A DNA stretch of 7,336 nt. Origin: Gammaproteobacteria bacterium. Its GTDB lineage: Bacteria; Pseudomonadota; Gammaproteobacteria; SZUA-229. Each line of letters starts with the position of its first letter. The stretch's first letter is position 1. The stretch is taken from contig DAOWFN010000198.1 in NCBI GenBank assembly GCA_030637945.1, forward strand, positions 1 through 7,336, given 5' to 3'. Made by a program: the position numbers and the translations under genes. The notes under the pieces were generated by a model. That model ran no database searches and was not told the origin of the DNA. It saw only the letters and a program-made list of their open reading frames with translations. Positions 1 through 6,610 of the stretch are shown here, piece by piece.

Positions 1-4
1 CAAA

Positions 5-18
5 TACCTGTACAGGTA
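5..18. repeat. 14-bp perfect palindrome
   Basis: TACCTGTACAGGTA reads the same on both strands with no spacer. It is non-coding and lies near the left edge, so what is to its left is unknown. Perfect symmetry over 14 bp suits a homodimeric regulator site. The ends resemble the ACCTGT/ACAGGT half-sites of LuxR-type boxes, but those have a longer centre, so I do not assign a regulator. It could also be chance. Confidence 0.4.
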
Positions 19-37
19 GCTTAAATATCTGCGTAGG

Positions 38-61
38 GTGGGCACGTCTCATTGTGCCCAC
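38..61. repeat. REP-like hairpin, 8-bp stem and 8-nt loop
   Basis: Arms GTGGGCAC (38-45) and GTGCCCAC (54-61) are perfect reverse complements around the loop gtctcatt. The flanks, GCGTAGG on the left and GCGG on the right, extend a motif (TAGGGTGGGCAC...GTGCCCACGCGG) that I recall as a dispersed intergenic palindrome in many gammaproteobacterial genomes. The hairpin itself is seen directly; membership of a dispersed family is recollection plus inference. No T-run follows on either strand, so a rho-independent terminator is less likely. It lies about 90 bp past the stop codon of the minus-strand gene beginning this window, a usual place for such repeats. Confidence 0.6.
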
Positions 62-150
62 GCGGTTATCAGTTTCAGGGTTTGTTTTTCGTAGCTAACA
101 ATAAAATGCCCGCCCAGTCTGAGCTTATAAAGTTTTTTGTTTCTTCCGTA

Positions 151-528
151 TTATTCGTGTGCTGATTCTGATTGATGACGTTTTATTTCTTTTAGATCCG
201 CTTCATTATTACAGAACTCAATTTCAGTCACATCGATATCGGGCCTGGCTAACTTCTCGTCGCACTCATTGGTATTCGTGCAGTCTGAGCAGTTCTTCAT
301 CTGTTGGTGTATATCTTTTACGCTAGTCTGATAGATATAATCAGTTTTATTGATACCGAGTGCAGCGAGCATTCTGTTCAAGCGCAATTTGCTGAATTCC
401 TGTTCCAATGCATTATGAAATTTTTGACCATTAACCATGTTGATTACGATGGTGTAAAACAGCCGTATTATGAAGACGGCGAGAAAAAGGCTTAGTGCGC
501 CACCTGCAATTAGAGTGATGATATTCAT
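151..528 (-). CDS. Small membrane-anchored DUF6455-type protein
   Basis: The product is 125 aa, of unknown function. Residues about 4-30 form one hydrophobic segment (ITLIAGGALSLFLAVFIIRL), probably a signal anchor. A soluble part follows with NRMLAALGI (51-59), then a C-x2-C-x5-C cluster (C80, C83, C89) and a fourth cysteine in EFCNN (C106). The RMLAALGI helix followed by four spaced cysteines is what I recognise as the DUF6455 pattern; four cysteines could bind a metal or form disulfides, but this is inference. The tail is polar and charged. The ATG start (526-528) keeps the membrane segment at the very N-terminus, which favours it, although no clear ribosome binding site precedes it. It lies 64 bp downstream of ppc on the same strand with no obvious terminator or strong promoter between them, so co-transcription is plausible. 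A functional link to PEP carboxylase is not established. Confidence 0.75.
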   Translation of the reverse strand: MNIITLIAGGALSLFLAVFIIRLFYTIVINMVNGQKFHNALEQEFSKLRLNRMLAALGINKTDYIYQTSVKDIHQQMKNCSDCTNTNECDEKLARPDIDVTEIEFCNNEADLKEIKRHQSESAHE

Positions 529-592
529 CGCGCTATGGTATCAATAGTTGAATTAAAACGGTTGACTTAAATCATGAAGTAAATAATCAGAG

Positions 593-3484
593 TTATCCTG
601 TATTACGCATGCCAGCGGCTATAGCATTAATGCTGCGCAATAGAGGGTTTAACCATTTTTCACGTTCTTTTTCACTCAGCGATTCATCACGGTAGCGTTT
701 CAGTAATTTAATCTGAATGTGATTTAACGGGTCGAGATAAGGGTCTCTGCGCATCAATGACAACGCGAGCGGTGGAATATCATCTAACAGATGTGTCATG
801 TTTGACACTTTCAGTGTGATCTCCAGTGTTCGGTCGTGCTCATCTCTGATCATTTCAAAGATACGCAAGCCCGTTTCTGCAGAAAGACATAATTCAGAAT
901 ATTCTTTTGCGGTCCGGATATCTGTTTTATATAAAGCCATCTCTGTATTACTTAACAACGCTCTAAAATATGGCCACTTTACATACATATCCCGTAGTTT
1001 CTGCAGACGTGTCGTGTCATCTCCCACCCATTTATTTAAAGCAGTGCCGATGCCGTACCATGCAGGTAGCGTTTGCCTCGCCTGCGCCCAGCCGAAGACC
1101 CAGCCAATCGCACGCACTGATGATTTAGAACGGTCGCCCTGTTTTCGATGGGATGGGCGAGAGCCTATATTCATCAGGGCGATTTCGCTCACGGGTGTCG
1201 CTTCGTAAAAATAGTCGAGGAAACCTTCGGTATGGTCAGTTAACTGGCGGTAGCTGCTCTCACCGTACGTCATTATCTCCCGCATAATAGACATGTTTTC
1301 TTCGGTAGCGGTAGATTCGCCAGGCAGTATTTGATACCTGCTTGCCAGCATTAAACCGGTAACACCAAGTGTTAATTCATAAACGGCAGTTTCTGGATTG
1401 CTGTACTTATTGGATAACACTTCACCTTGTTCCGTGAATTTTATCTGGCCATGCACAGTACCTTCAGGTTGTGACAGGATAGATTCATGAGTTGGGCCGC
1501 CGCCACGGCCGATAGTCCCGCCGCGTCCATGGAATAAACGACAGTCGATCTGGTGAGAATCGGCAAGCCTCATGACTTTTTGCTGTGCTTCAAATAGTTG
1601 CCAGGATGAAGCGAGTATCCCGCCGTCTTTACAGGAATCAGAGTAACCCAGCATGACTTCCTGCATGTTGCCAGAGGCTTTTAACAGTGTTCTGTATGTC
1701 TCATCTTCGAATAATTCTGAGAGAACAGATTCGATATGATTAAGGTCTTCGATAGTTTCAAACAGAGGAGAGATATTGATTTTGCAGAACCAGTTCTCGT
1801 CTTTCTTGCCTGTGAGGCCGACCAGGGTAGCAAGCAGTAAAACTTCCAGTATATGGCTTGCCTGGTGTGTCATCGAGATAACGTATTCGCCAAATGCACG
1901 TGGACTGACCTCATCGTACATTTTCTCGATGACATCAAATACAGCCAGTGTTTCTTTGTTTGAGTCGTTAAGCAATGTGCGATCAAATTTTATCCCACTG
2001 CACTGATTTTGGATGAGGTCAGAAAGCATTTTAATGCGTTCAGCTTCATCCAGACTATCGTAATCGATATATGTATTGCTGAGTTTTAAAATTTCTGCAA
2101 CGGCTTCTGTGTGACGTGTTGATTCCTGTCGAACATCCAGGTGCATCAGATAAAAGCCAAATGATTCAACGAGCCTGATCAGGTCTTTGATAGCGAGATC
2201 CGCAATTTTTTCATCACCATGACTGTGTAGAGAATCACGGATTAACAATAAGTCGTTTAAGAATTCATTTTCGCTGGCGTATGTGTGCTGGTAGTGGCTA
2301 ACATCGGCTTCATTATCAGCGATCAGTGCCCGGGTTTTATCCAGGTTCTGCTGTATGCGAAACCGCATAAAAGCAATTTTTCGCTGGTAAGGTGAATGTG
2401 TGCTTGCTAGTGGATTGTTGATAAAAACATCGAAGCGCATGTTTTCATCTTTATTGAGGCTATCGGTAAACTCTCGACTGGGTGTGCACAACTGGTCTGA
2501 ATGTGTCAGGTGTTTGAATGTAATGTTTAAACGCCTCACGTACTCCTGTAGCGTGGTTCTTGATTGGAGGCGTAACGCAAGCTCGGTCGTTTCTGGTTTT
2601 ACATTCGGGTTGCCGTCACGGTCGCCGCCAATCCATGAACCGAATTTTAGAAAGCTGGGTACGGTGATCTGTGCGGTCGGATAGTGGTCGCGAATACGAT
2701 CCTCAAGATTGCGGTACACCACGGGCACAGCATCAAACAAACTTTCTTTGAAATAATAGATACCATTTTTTATTTCATCGCGGACCTGTGGGCGGCTCTC
2801 TCTTACTTCGTTGGTTCGCCATAAGATGTGTATCTGGGTTTCCAGCTCATCGATGACTTCTTGCCGTTGCGCCTTGCCTAAACGCGTATCACTTAGCTTT
2901 TCATTGGTTAAAAAGATCCGGCGCAGAGCGTATAAGATACTGCGGCGTTTTGCTTCGGTAGGGTGTGCGGTGATGACGGGGATGTATGTTAATCGATCGA
3001 GCAGGGTTTGCAGGCGTTCTGCTGACATATCCATATCGATAAAATCACGCAGTGCAGAATCAAAAGAACCGACCCATAAATCATCACCGTTACGCATCTG
3101 ACGTTGGCGTTGTTGTAATTGTGATGCCTCTTCGGCGACATTTACCAGGCTGAAATAAGTACTGAATGCACGTACCACTTGCGTCAGAGTTTCTTCATCC
3201 AGTGACGCGATCAGTGTCATCAAATGTGCTCTTTTTTGCGCATCTTCTTCTTTGTGCAGCTCAATAAAACCAATGCGCAGTTTTTCAACTGCGTCGTATA
3301 CTTTCGCACCAGCATTTGATAGCAGTACGTTGCCCAGCAATGTGCCAAATAACTTCACTCTTGCGCGTAGTTGTTTGTCCGTGGTTGTAGTATTAAGTAA
3401 ACCGGCTAGTTTGCCTCCAGAAGAATTATTCGAGGAGTTTACATTTTCCGGTTTGTTAGAGTTAGGTTCGGCGGTATTTTTCAT
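593..3484 (-). CDS. ppc: Phosphoenolpyruvate carboxylase
   Basis: Cytoplasmic, homotetrameric in known family members; carboxylates PEP with bicarbonate to oxaloacetate, replenishing the TCA cycle. From the ATG at 3482-3484 it is 963 aa, against 883 in E. coli. Visible motifs: TAHPTE (catalytic His174), GGDRDGNPN (286-294), HLDVRQE (448-454), Mg ligands equivalent to E. coli E506/D543 at E576 and D616, YSDSCKDGG (614-622, K619), FHGRGGTIGRGGGP (651-664), SRPSHRK (775-781) and the C-terminal RNTG. Residues matching the E. coli aspartate-inhibitor site are present (R660, K853, R913, N961), so feedback inhibition by aspartate is likely. The frame extends to a TTG at 3524-3526 (977 aa), but a TATAAT box at 3535-3540 would start the transcript almost on that TTG, so I prefer the ATG. 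The first ~35 residues are Asn/Ser/Thr-rich and outside the conserved fold. RAIGW (791-795) has Gly where most PEPCs have Pro. Divergent from pgi; a DUF6455 gene follows. Confidence 0.97.
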   Translation of the reverse strand: MKNTAEPNSNKPENVNSSNNSSGGKLAGLLNTTTTDKQLRARVKLFGTLLGNVLLSNAGAKVYDAVEKLRIGFIELHKEEDAQKRAHLMTLIASLDEETLTQVVRAFSTYFSLVNVAEEASQLQQRQRQMRNGDDLWVGSFDSALRDFIDMDMSAERLQTLLDRLTYIPVITAHPTEAKRRSILYALRRIFLTNEKLSDTRLGKAQRQEVIDELETQIHILWRTNEVRESRPQVRDEIKNGIYYFKESLFDAVPVVYRNLEDRIRDHYPTAQITVPSFLKFGSWIGGDRDGNPNVKPETTELALRLQSRTTLQEYVRRLNITFKHLTHSDQLCTPSREFTDSLNKDENMRFDVFINNPLASTHSPYQRKIAFMRFRIQQNLDKTRALIADNEADVSHYQHTYASENEFLNDLLLIRDSLHSHGDEKIADLAIKDLIRLVESFGFYLMHLDVRQESTRHTEAVAEILKLSNTYIDYDSLDEAERIKMLSDLIQNQCSGIKFDRTLLNDSNKETLAVFDVIEKMYDEVSPRAFGEYVISMTHQASHILEVLLLATLVGLTGKKDENWFCKINISPLFETIEDLNHIESVLSELFEDETYRTLLKASGNMQEVMLGYSDSCKDGGILASSWQLFEAQQKVMRLADSHQIDCRLFHGRGGTIGRGGGPTHESILSQPEGTVHGQIKFTEQGEVLSNKYSNPETAVYELTLGVTGLMLASRYQILPGESTATEENMSIMREIMTYGESSYRQLTDHTEGFLDYFYEATPVSEIALMNIGSRPSHRKQGDRSKSSVRAIGWVFGWAQARQTLPAWYGIGTALNKWVGDDTTRLQKLRDMYVKWPYFRALLSNTEMALYKTDIRTAKEYSELCLSAETGLRIFEMIRDEHDRTLEITLKVSNMTHLLDDIPPLALSLMRRDPYLDPLNHIQIKLLKRYRDESLSEKEREKWLNPLLRSINAIAAGMRNTG

Positions 3485-3534
3485 AAGTTGTAAGGCACGA
3501 AATAGGTTGCTACGGTAATGCTGCAAAGCCGATA

Positions 3535-3564
3535 ATTATAACGTATTTAAGGGTTTACTGATAC
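3535..3564 (-). promoter_or_regulatory. Candidate ppc promoter
   Basis: On the minus strand there is a perfect TATAAT at 3540-3535. The best -35 match I find is poor: GTATCA at 3564-3559 (18-bp spacer, 3 of 6), or TTGTAT at 3566-3561 with a 20-bp spacer. Transcription would start near 3528, giving a leader of about 44 nt to the ATG at 3484, but only about 2 nt to the upstream TTG. A weak -35 often goes with activator dependence, and that is inference here. Confidence 0.35.
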
Positions 3565-3639
3565 AAGGTAAAGGATTTGCTTTATACGCACATTTTGTCA
3601 TTAGCACCGAGTCTATGATGTGAGATTAAGGGTACAATA

Positions 3640-3677
3640 CCTGATTTTCAGGAATTGCCTGTATACTGGTGAAAATC
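3640..3677. promoter_or_regulatory. Stacked inverted repeats, possible operator, ppc-pgi spacer
   Basis: Three nested inverted repeats share bases. CCTGA-ttt-TCAGG occupies 3640-3652. CAGG-aattg-CCTG occupies 3649-3661. The outer pair GATTTTCA (3643-3650) and TGAAAATC (3670-3677) is a perfect 8-bp match around 19 nt. A near-palindrome centred on GTATAC (3661-3666) lies inside the outer pair and includes TATACT (3662-3667), a possible -10 box for pgi without a good -35. The layout suits a regulator site in the shared control region of two central-carbon genes. No specific regulator is recognised. Confidence 0.35.
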
Positions 3678-3696
3678 TGAATTTAAGCTAATCTTG

Positions 3697-3709
3697 TCTA
3701 GATACTAGA
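3697..3709. promoter_or_regulatory. Inverted repeat TCTAG-ata-CTAGA before pgi
   Basis: A perfect 5-3-5 inverted repeat with two CTAG tetramers lies 19 bp before the pgi start codon. It has the same geometry as the CCTGA-ttt-TCAGG element 45 bp upstream. At this position a bound protein would block initiation or transcription, or the RNA could form a weak stem near the start. Function is inferred only. Confidence 0.25.
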
Positions 3710-3717
3710 TAATAAAA

Positions 3718-3726
3718 ATGTCGTAA
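3718..3726 (+). other. Two-codon ORF ATG-TCG-TAA just before pgi
   Basis: ATG (3718-3720), TCG, then TAA (3724-3726) ends two bases before the pgi ATG at 3729. It is in a different frame from pgi. Start-stop ORFs of this kind can hold ribosomes beside the real start or feed them into it by reinitiation. There is no Shine-Dalgarno sequence for either ATG, so it may be a chance ATG in an A/T-rich leader. Confidence 0.25.
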
Positions 3727-3728
3727 CT

Positions 3729-5390
3729 ATGCAAAAATTAACGGAACTTTCATCATGGAAAGCACTTGAAGCACATTTTGAACAGATAAAAGATGTTCAT
3801 ATGCGTGATTTATTTGAACAGGATGCAAGTCAGTCTGAGAGTCGCTTTAAAAAATTCAGTACGCAGATGGATGACATCTTGCTGGATTTTTCGAAGAATC
3901 GAATCAACGACGAGACTTTTCGTTTGTTGTGTGATCTGGCTAAAGAAGCAGATGTCGAACAATGGCGTGATCAGATGTACTCTGGCGAGCCGATTAATAT
4001 TTCTGAATTTCGTCCGGTTTTGCATACCGCTCTGAGAAACCGCAGTAATTCGCCTGTTTATGTTGATGGCGAAAATGTGATGCCAAAAATAAACCGCGTG
4101 CTGGCTCAGATCCGATATTTTACAGAGCGTGTACGAGGTGGGCATCTCCGTGGCTACAGCGGTCATCTGATTACTGACGTGGTTAATATTGGTATCGGTG
4201 GTTCAGATCTAGGGCCGCATGTGGTCTGTGACTCGATGAAACCTTATGCGCAACGAGGCATGAATGTGCATTTTGTCTCAAATGTTGACCCGACACATCT
4301 AACCGAAATTTTAAAATCCGTGAAGCCTGAATCCACCTTATTTATTATTTCTTCAAAAACCTTCACGACACAAGAAACGATGTTAAACGCACACAGTGCG
4401 CGTCAATGGTTTGTGGAATTGACCGGTAATGAAAAAGCGGTTGCTCGTCATTTTGTTGCAGTGACGGTGAATAAAAAATCGGCAACCGAATTCGGCATAC
4501 TCGAAGAGAACATGTTCGAATTTTGGGACTGGGTCGGGGGGCGATATTCTTTATGGTCCGCTATCGGTCTGCCTATAGCGCTTTATCTGGGCATGGATCA
4601 TTTTGAGGAGTTACTCGATGGTGCACATGCTATGGATATGCATTTTAAATCAGCACCGATAGAAAAAAATATGCCGGTTATTCTAGCGTTGCTCGGCATC
4701 TGGTATAACAACTTTTTTGACGCTCAGAGTCACGCGGTGATGGCATACAATCAATATTTGAGGCGTCTGCCTGCGTATCTGCAACAATTGGATATGGAAA
4801 GTAACGGTAAGACGATTAATCGTGAAGGAGAACGAGTAGATTATCTGACCGGCCCGATTATTTGGGGTGAAACTGGCAGTAACTGTCAGCACGCTTTTTT
4901 TCAGTTATTTCATCAGGGCACTAAACCTGTGCCAGTGGATTTTTTAATCCCCGCGCAGAGCAAAAACCCTTTGGGTGAGCAGCATTGTGTATTGTTATCA
5001 AATTATTTTGCGCAAACCCGTGCCTTAATGAGAGGGAAAACAGAAGCAGAGGCAAGAGCCGAACTGGAAGAGGCTGGATACGCAGCGGATATGATAGAAG
5101 AAGTGTTGCCGCACAAAATATTTGAAGGAAATAAGCCGACTAACTCCATTTTATTTAAAAACCTGGATCCGAGAACATTGGGTGCTCTGTTAGCCATGTA
5201 CGAGCATAAAGTTTTTGTGCAAGGCGTAATCTGGAATATTAATTCTTTCGATCAATGGGGTGTGGAGTACGGCAAACAACTCGCGAGTGAGATACAGCAA
5301 GAGCTGGCAGCCCGTGAACAAACATCTAGCTATGATGATTCCACCAATGAGTTAATCAATTATTGTATGTCGCTGAAATTTTCTGATTAG
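3729..5390 (+). CDS. pgi: Glucose-6-phosphate isomerase
   Basis: Cytoplasmic enzyme that interconverts glucose 6-phosphate and fructose 6-phosphate in glycolysis and gluconeogenesis. The product is 553 aa against 549 in E. coli, and similarity runs end to end. Seen in order: NIGIGGSDLGP (153-163) and SSKTFTTQET (208-217), both sugar-phosphate contacts; the family signature DWVGGRYSLWSAIG (267-280); MESNGK with catalytic Glu357; NCQHAF with His388; and FDQWGVEYGKQLA with Lys516. These match E355, H386 and K514 of E. coli with a constant offset of two, so the enzyme should be active. The ATG start aligns with the E. coli N-terminus. No clear Shine-Dalgarno sequence precedes it, and the upstream region holds several inverted repeats and a two-codon ORF. 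It is transcribed away from ppc, and its TAG stop directly abuts the stop codon of the convergent queG. Confidence 0.98.
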   Translation: MQKLTELSSWKALEAHFEQIKDVHMRDLFEQDASQSESRFKKFSTQMDDILLDFSKNRINDETFRLLCDLAKEADVEQWRDQMYSGEPINISEFRPVLHTALRNRSNSPVYVDGENVMPKINRVLAQIRYFTERVRGGHLRGYSGHLITDVVNIGIGGSDLGPHVVCDSMKPYAQRGMNVHFVSNVDPTHLTEILKSVKPESTLFIISSKTFTTQETMLNAHSARQWFVELTGNEKAVARHFVAVTVNKKSATEFGILEENMFEFWDWVGGRYSLWSAIGLPIALYLGMDHFEELLDGAHAMDMHFKSAPIEKNMPVILALLGIWYNNFFDAQSHAVMAYNQYLRRLPAYLQQLDMESNGKTINREGERVDYLTGPIIWGETGSNCQHAFFQLFHQGTKPVPVDFLIPAQSKNPLGEQHCVLLSNYFAQTRALMRGKTEAEARAELEEAGYAADMIEEVLPHKIFEGNKPTNSILFKNLDPRTLGALLAMYEHKVFVQGVIWNINSFDQWGVEYGKQLASEIQQELAAREQTSSYDDSTNELINYCMSLKFSD

Positions 5391-6482
5391 TTATTCACTG
5401 CTTATGCAGTGTTGCTCTAATGCCCAATCAATATGTTCAGCCAGCATGATCGAGTTCATCTTGTCCGTTTCATCTTTTCGTTTTTTTAAAGCCTGCACAA
5501 TTTTTTCAGATGTTGGTGCATTACCGAGTGCAATGGATATATTTCTCTGCCAGCGTTCATAACCGATGCGTCGGATGGCAGAGCCCTCCGTTTGTTTTAG
5601 AAACTCTTCTTCGCTCCAGTTAAATAATTCAACGAGGTCTGGTGCATCAAGTGGGTGGCGAGTAAAAAAATCTTGTTCAAGAGTTGGTTGTGAGAAGCGG
5701 TTCCATGGACAACATAGCTGGCAATCATCACAGCCATAAATACGGTTACCGATATCCTTTCGAAATTTGATGGGGATACTGCCATGCAGTTCGATGGTTA
5801 GATAAGAGATGCAGCGTCTGGCATCAACTTTATAAGGTGCAACAATCGCTTTTGTTGGACAGATATCGATGCACGTTGTACAGGTTCCGCAGTGGCCGTT
5901 CGCCTGGGAGCTGGTCAGTGGTAGAGGGATGTTCGTATATATTTCGCCCAGGAAAAACCATGAGCCCGCTTTTTGATTAATTATATTACTGTGCTTTCCA
6001 ATCCAGCCAAGTCCGGATTTTTCAGCTAATGCCTTTTCTAATACTGGTGCGCTGTCGACGAATACCCGGTAGTTAAAGGCATCGGTCTGGCCATTGATTT
6101 TGTCAGCTAGCTTCTGTAAGCGCTTTCTCATAACCTTGTGATAATCACGACCTAAGGCGTAGCGGGAGATGAATCCTAGTGATGGGTCTGCGAGCACAGC
6201 GTCAGATAACTCACAATCGGGTGGCATATAATCCATGCGTACAGAAATAACGCGGTATGTATCATCGACGAGTTCTTCCGGGTGGCTGCGCTTGCTGCCA
6301 TGTTTTTGCATGTAATCCATCTCGCCGTGAAAACCAGCTGCCAGCCAGTTATTCAGATGTGCTTCATGTTTGGATAACTCAATATTAGACACGCCTAGCT
6401 GCTGGAAGCCAAGCTCTGAGGCCCAGTCCATTATTGATTGGAGGAGCCGTTCATAGTCCACGTTGCTTGATAAAGATGCCAT
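5391..6482 (-). CDS. queG: Epoxyqueuosine reductase QueG
   Basis: Reduces epoxyqueuosine to queuosine at wobble position 34 of tRNAs with GUN anticodons (Tyr, His, Asn, Asp); family members use cobalamin and two [4Fe-4S] clusters. The product is 363 aa, slightly shorter than E. coli QueG (379). The N-terminal half carries YALGRDYH (108-115) and VDSAPVLEKALAEKSGLGWIGK split over 142-163, whose Asp143 corresponds to the proposed proton donor. The ferredoxin-like part has C198-x2-C201-x2-C204-x3-C208-P, then C224, then C251-x2-C254-x3-C258-P: eight cysteines for two clusters, with an extra C257. The C-terminal part, with RRIGYERWQRNISIALGN (304-321), is the HEAT-like tRNA-binding region. The ATG start gives a normal N-terminus. 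It is divergent from gltX and convergent with pgi with no intervening base. Its presence implies queuosine synthesis or salvage and a need for cobalamin. Confidence 0.96.
   Translation of the reverse strand: MASLSSNVDYERLLQSIMDWASELGFQQLGVSNIELSKHEAHLNNWLAAGFHGEMDYMQKHGSKRSHPEELVDDTYRVISVRMDYMPPDCELSDAVLADPSLGFISRYALGRDYHKVMRKRLQKLADKINGQTDAFNYRVFVDSAPVLEKALAEKSGLGWIGKHSNIINQKAGSWFFLGEIYTNIPLPLTSSQANGHCGTCTTCIDICPTKAIVAPYKVDARRCISYLTIELHGSIPIKFRKDIGNRIYGCDDCQLCCPWNRFSQPTLEQDFFTRHPLDAPDLVELFNWSEEEFLKQTEGSAIRRIGYERWQRNISIALGNAPTSEKIVQALKKRKDETDKMNSIMLAEHIDWALEQHCISSE
5396..5411. terminator. Hairpin at the pgi/queG junction, possible terminator
   Basis: CACTGC (5396-5401) and GCAGTG (5406-5411) form a perfect 6-bp stem with loop TTAT. 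It begins five bases after the pgi TAG and lies inside the last codons of queG. Neither side has a proper T-run, only TTGCTCT on the plus strand, so it would be a weak intrinsic terminator at best. With no intergenic space, it is the only candidate stop signal for pgi I can see nearby. Confidence 0.35.
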
Positions 6483-6510
6483 GTGTCTATCTTAATGTAA
6501 GCGCTGCCAA

Positions 6511-6539
6511 GTTATAAGTTTAAAGTTGTTGGCTGTAAG
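6511..6539 (-). promoter_or_regulatory. Candidate queG promoter
   Basis: On the minus strand, CTTACA (6539-6534, 4 of 6 to the -35 consensus) and TATAAC (6516-6511, 5 of 6 to the -10) are separated by 17 bp, the ideal spacing. Transcription would start near 6504, leaving a leader of about 20 nt to the ATG at 6482. Only a weak purine stretch (AAGATAG) precedes the start codon. Confidence 0.4.
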
Positions 6540-6571
6540 TAATGACTATGCTTATCATTTAAAGCTAAAAT
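6529..6571 (+). promoter_or_regulatory. Candidate gltX promoters (two overlapping)
   Basis: Two hexamer pairs fit. The first is TTGGCT (6529-6534, 4 of 6) with TATCAT (6553-6558, 5 of 6) and an 18-bp spacer. The second is ATGACT (6542-6547, 4 of 6) with TAAAAT (6566-6571, 5 of 6), also 18 bp. Leaders would be about 45 or 33 nt. The first -35 touches the -35 of the divergent queG candidate, so polymerases on the two strands may compete. Confidence 0.3.
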
Positions 6572-6610
6572 AGCGCCCCAATAAAATCACTATATACCAC
6601 TAAAAATCTT

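Noticed and set aside
115..290. Direct repeat CAGTCTGAGC at 115-124 and 281-290
   Set aside because: Ten bases is short for this window size, one copy is coding, and nothing flanks them like an attachment site or insertion.
304..495. Plus-strand ORF of 63 codons opposite the DUF6455 gene
   Set aside because: It is antisense to a gene with a recognisable membrane segment and cysteine motif, has no ribosome binding site, and its product resembles nothing I know.
623..634. Palindrome AGCATTAATGCT near the 3' end of ppc
   Set aside because: It lies in conserved coding sequence (the SINAI stretch before AAGMRNTG) and has no T-run, so codon choice explains it.
798..1208. Plus-strand ORF of 136 codons, and similar ones at 1776-2006, 2400-2684, 2811-3101 and 3252-3518
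   Set aside because: All are antisense shadows of ppc, whose frame is supported by motifs along its whole length.
3810..4166. Minus-strand ORF of 118 codons inside pgi, with others at 4683-4892 and 5003-5197, and a plus-strand frame at 3793-4035
   Set aside because: They overlap the well-supported pgi frame and show no domain or initiation signal.
5597..5785. Minus-strand ORF of 62 codons within queG in another frame
   Set aside because: It overlaps the iron-sulfur region of queG, which is clearly the true frame.
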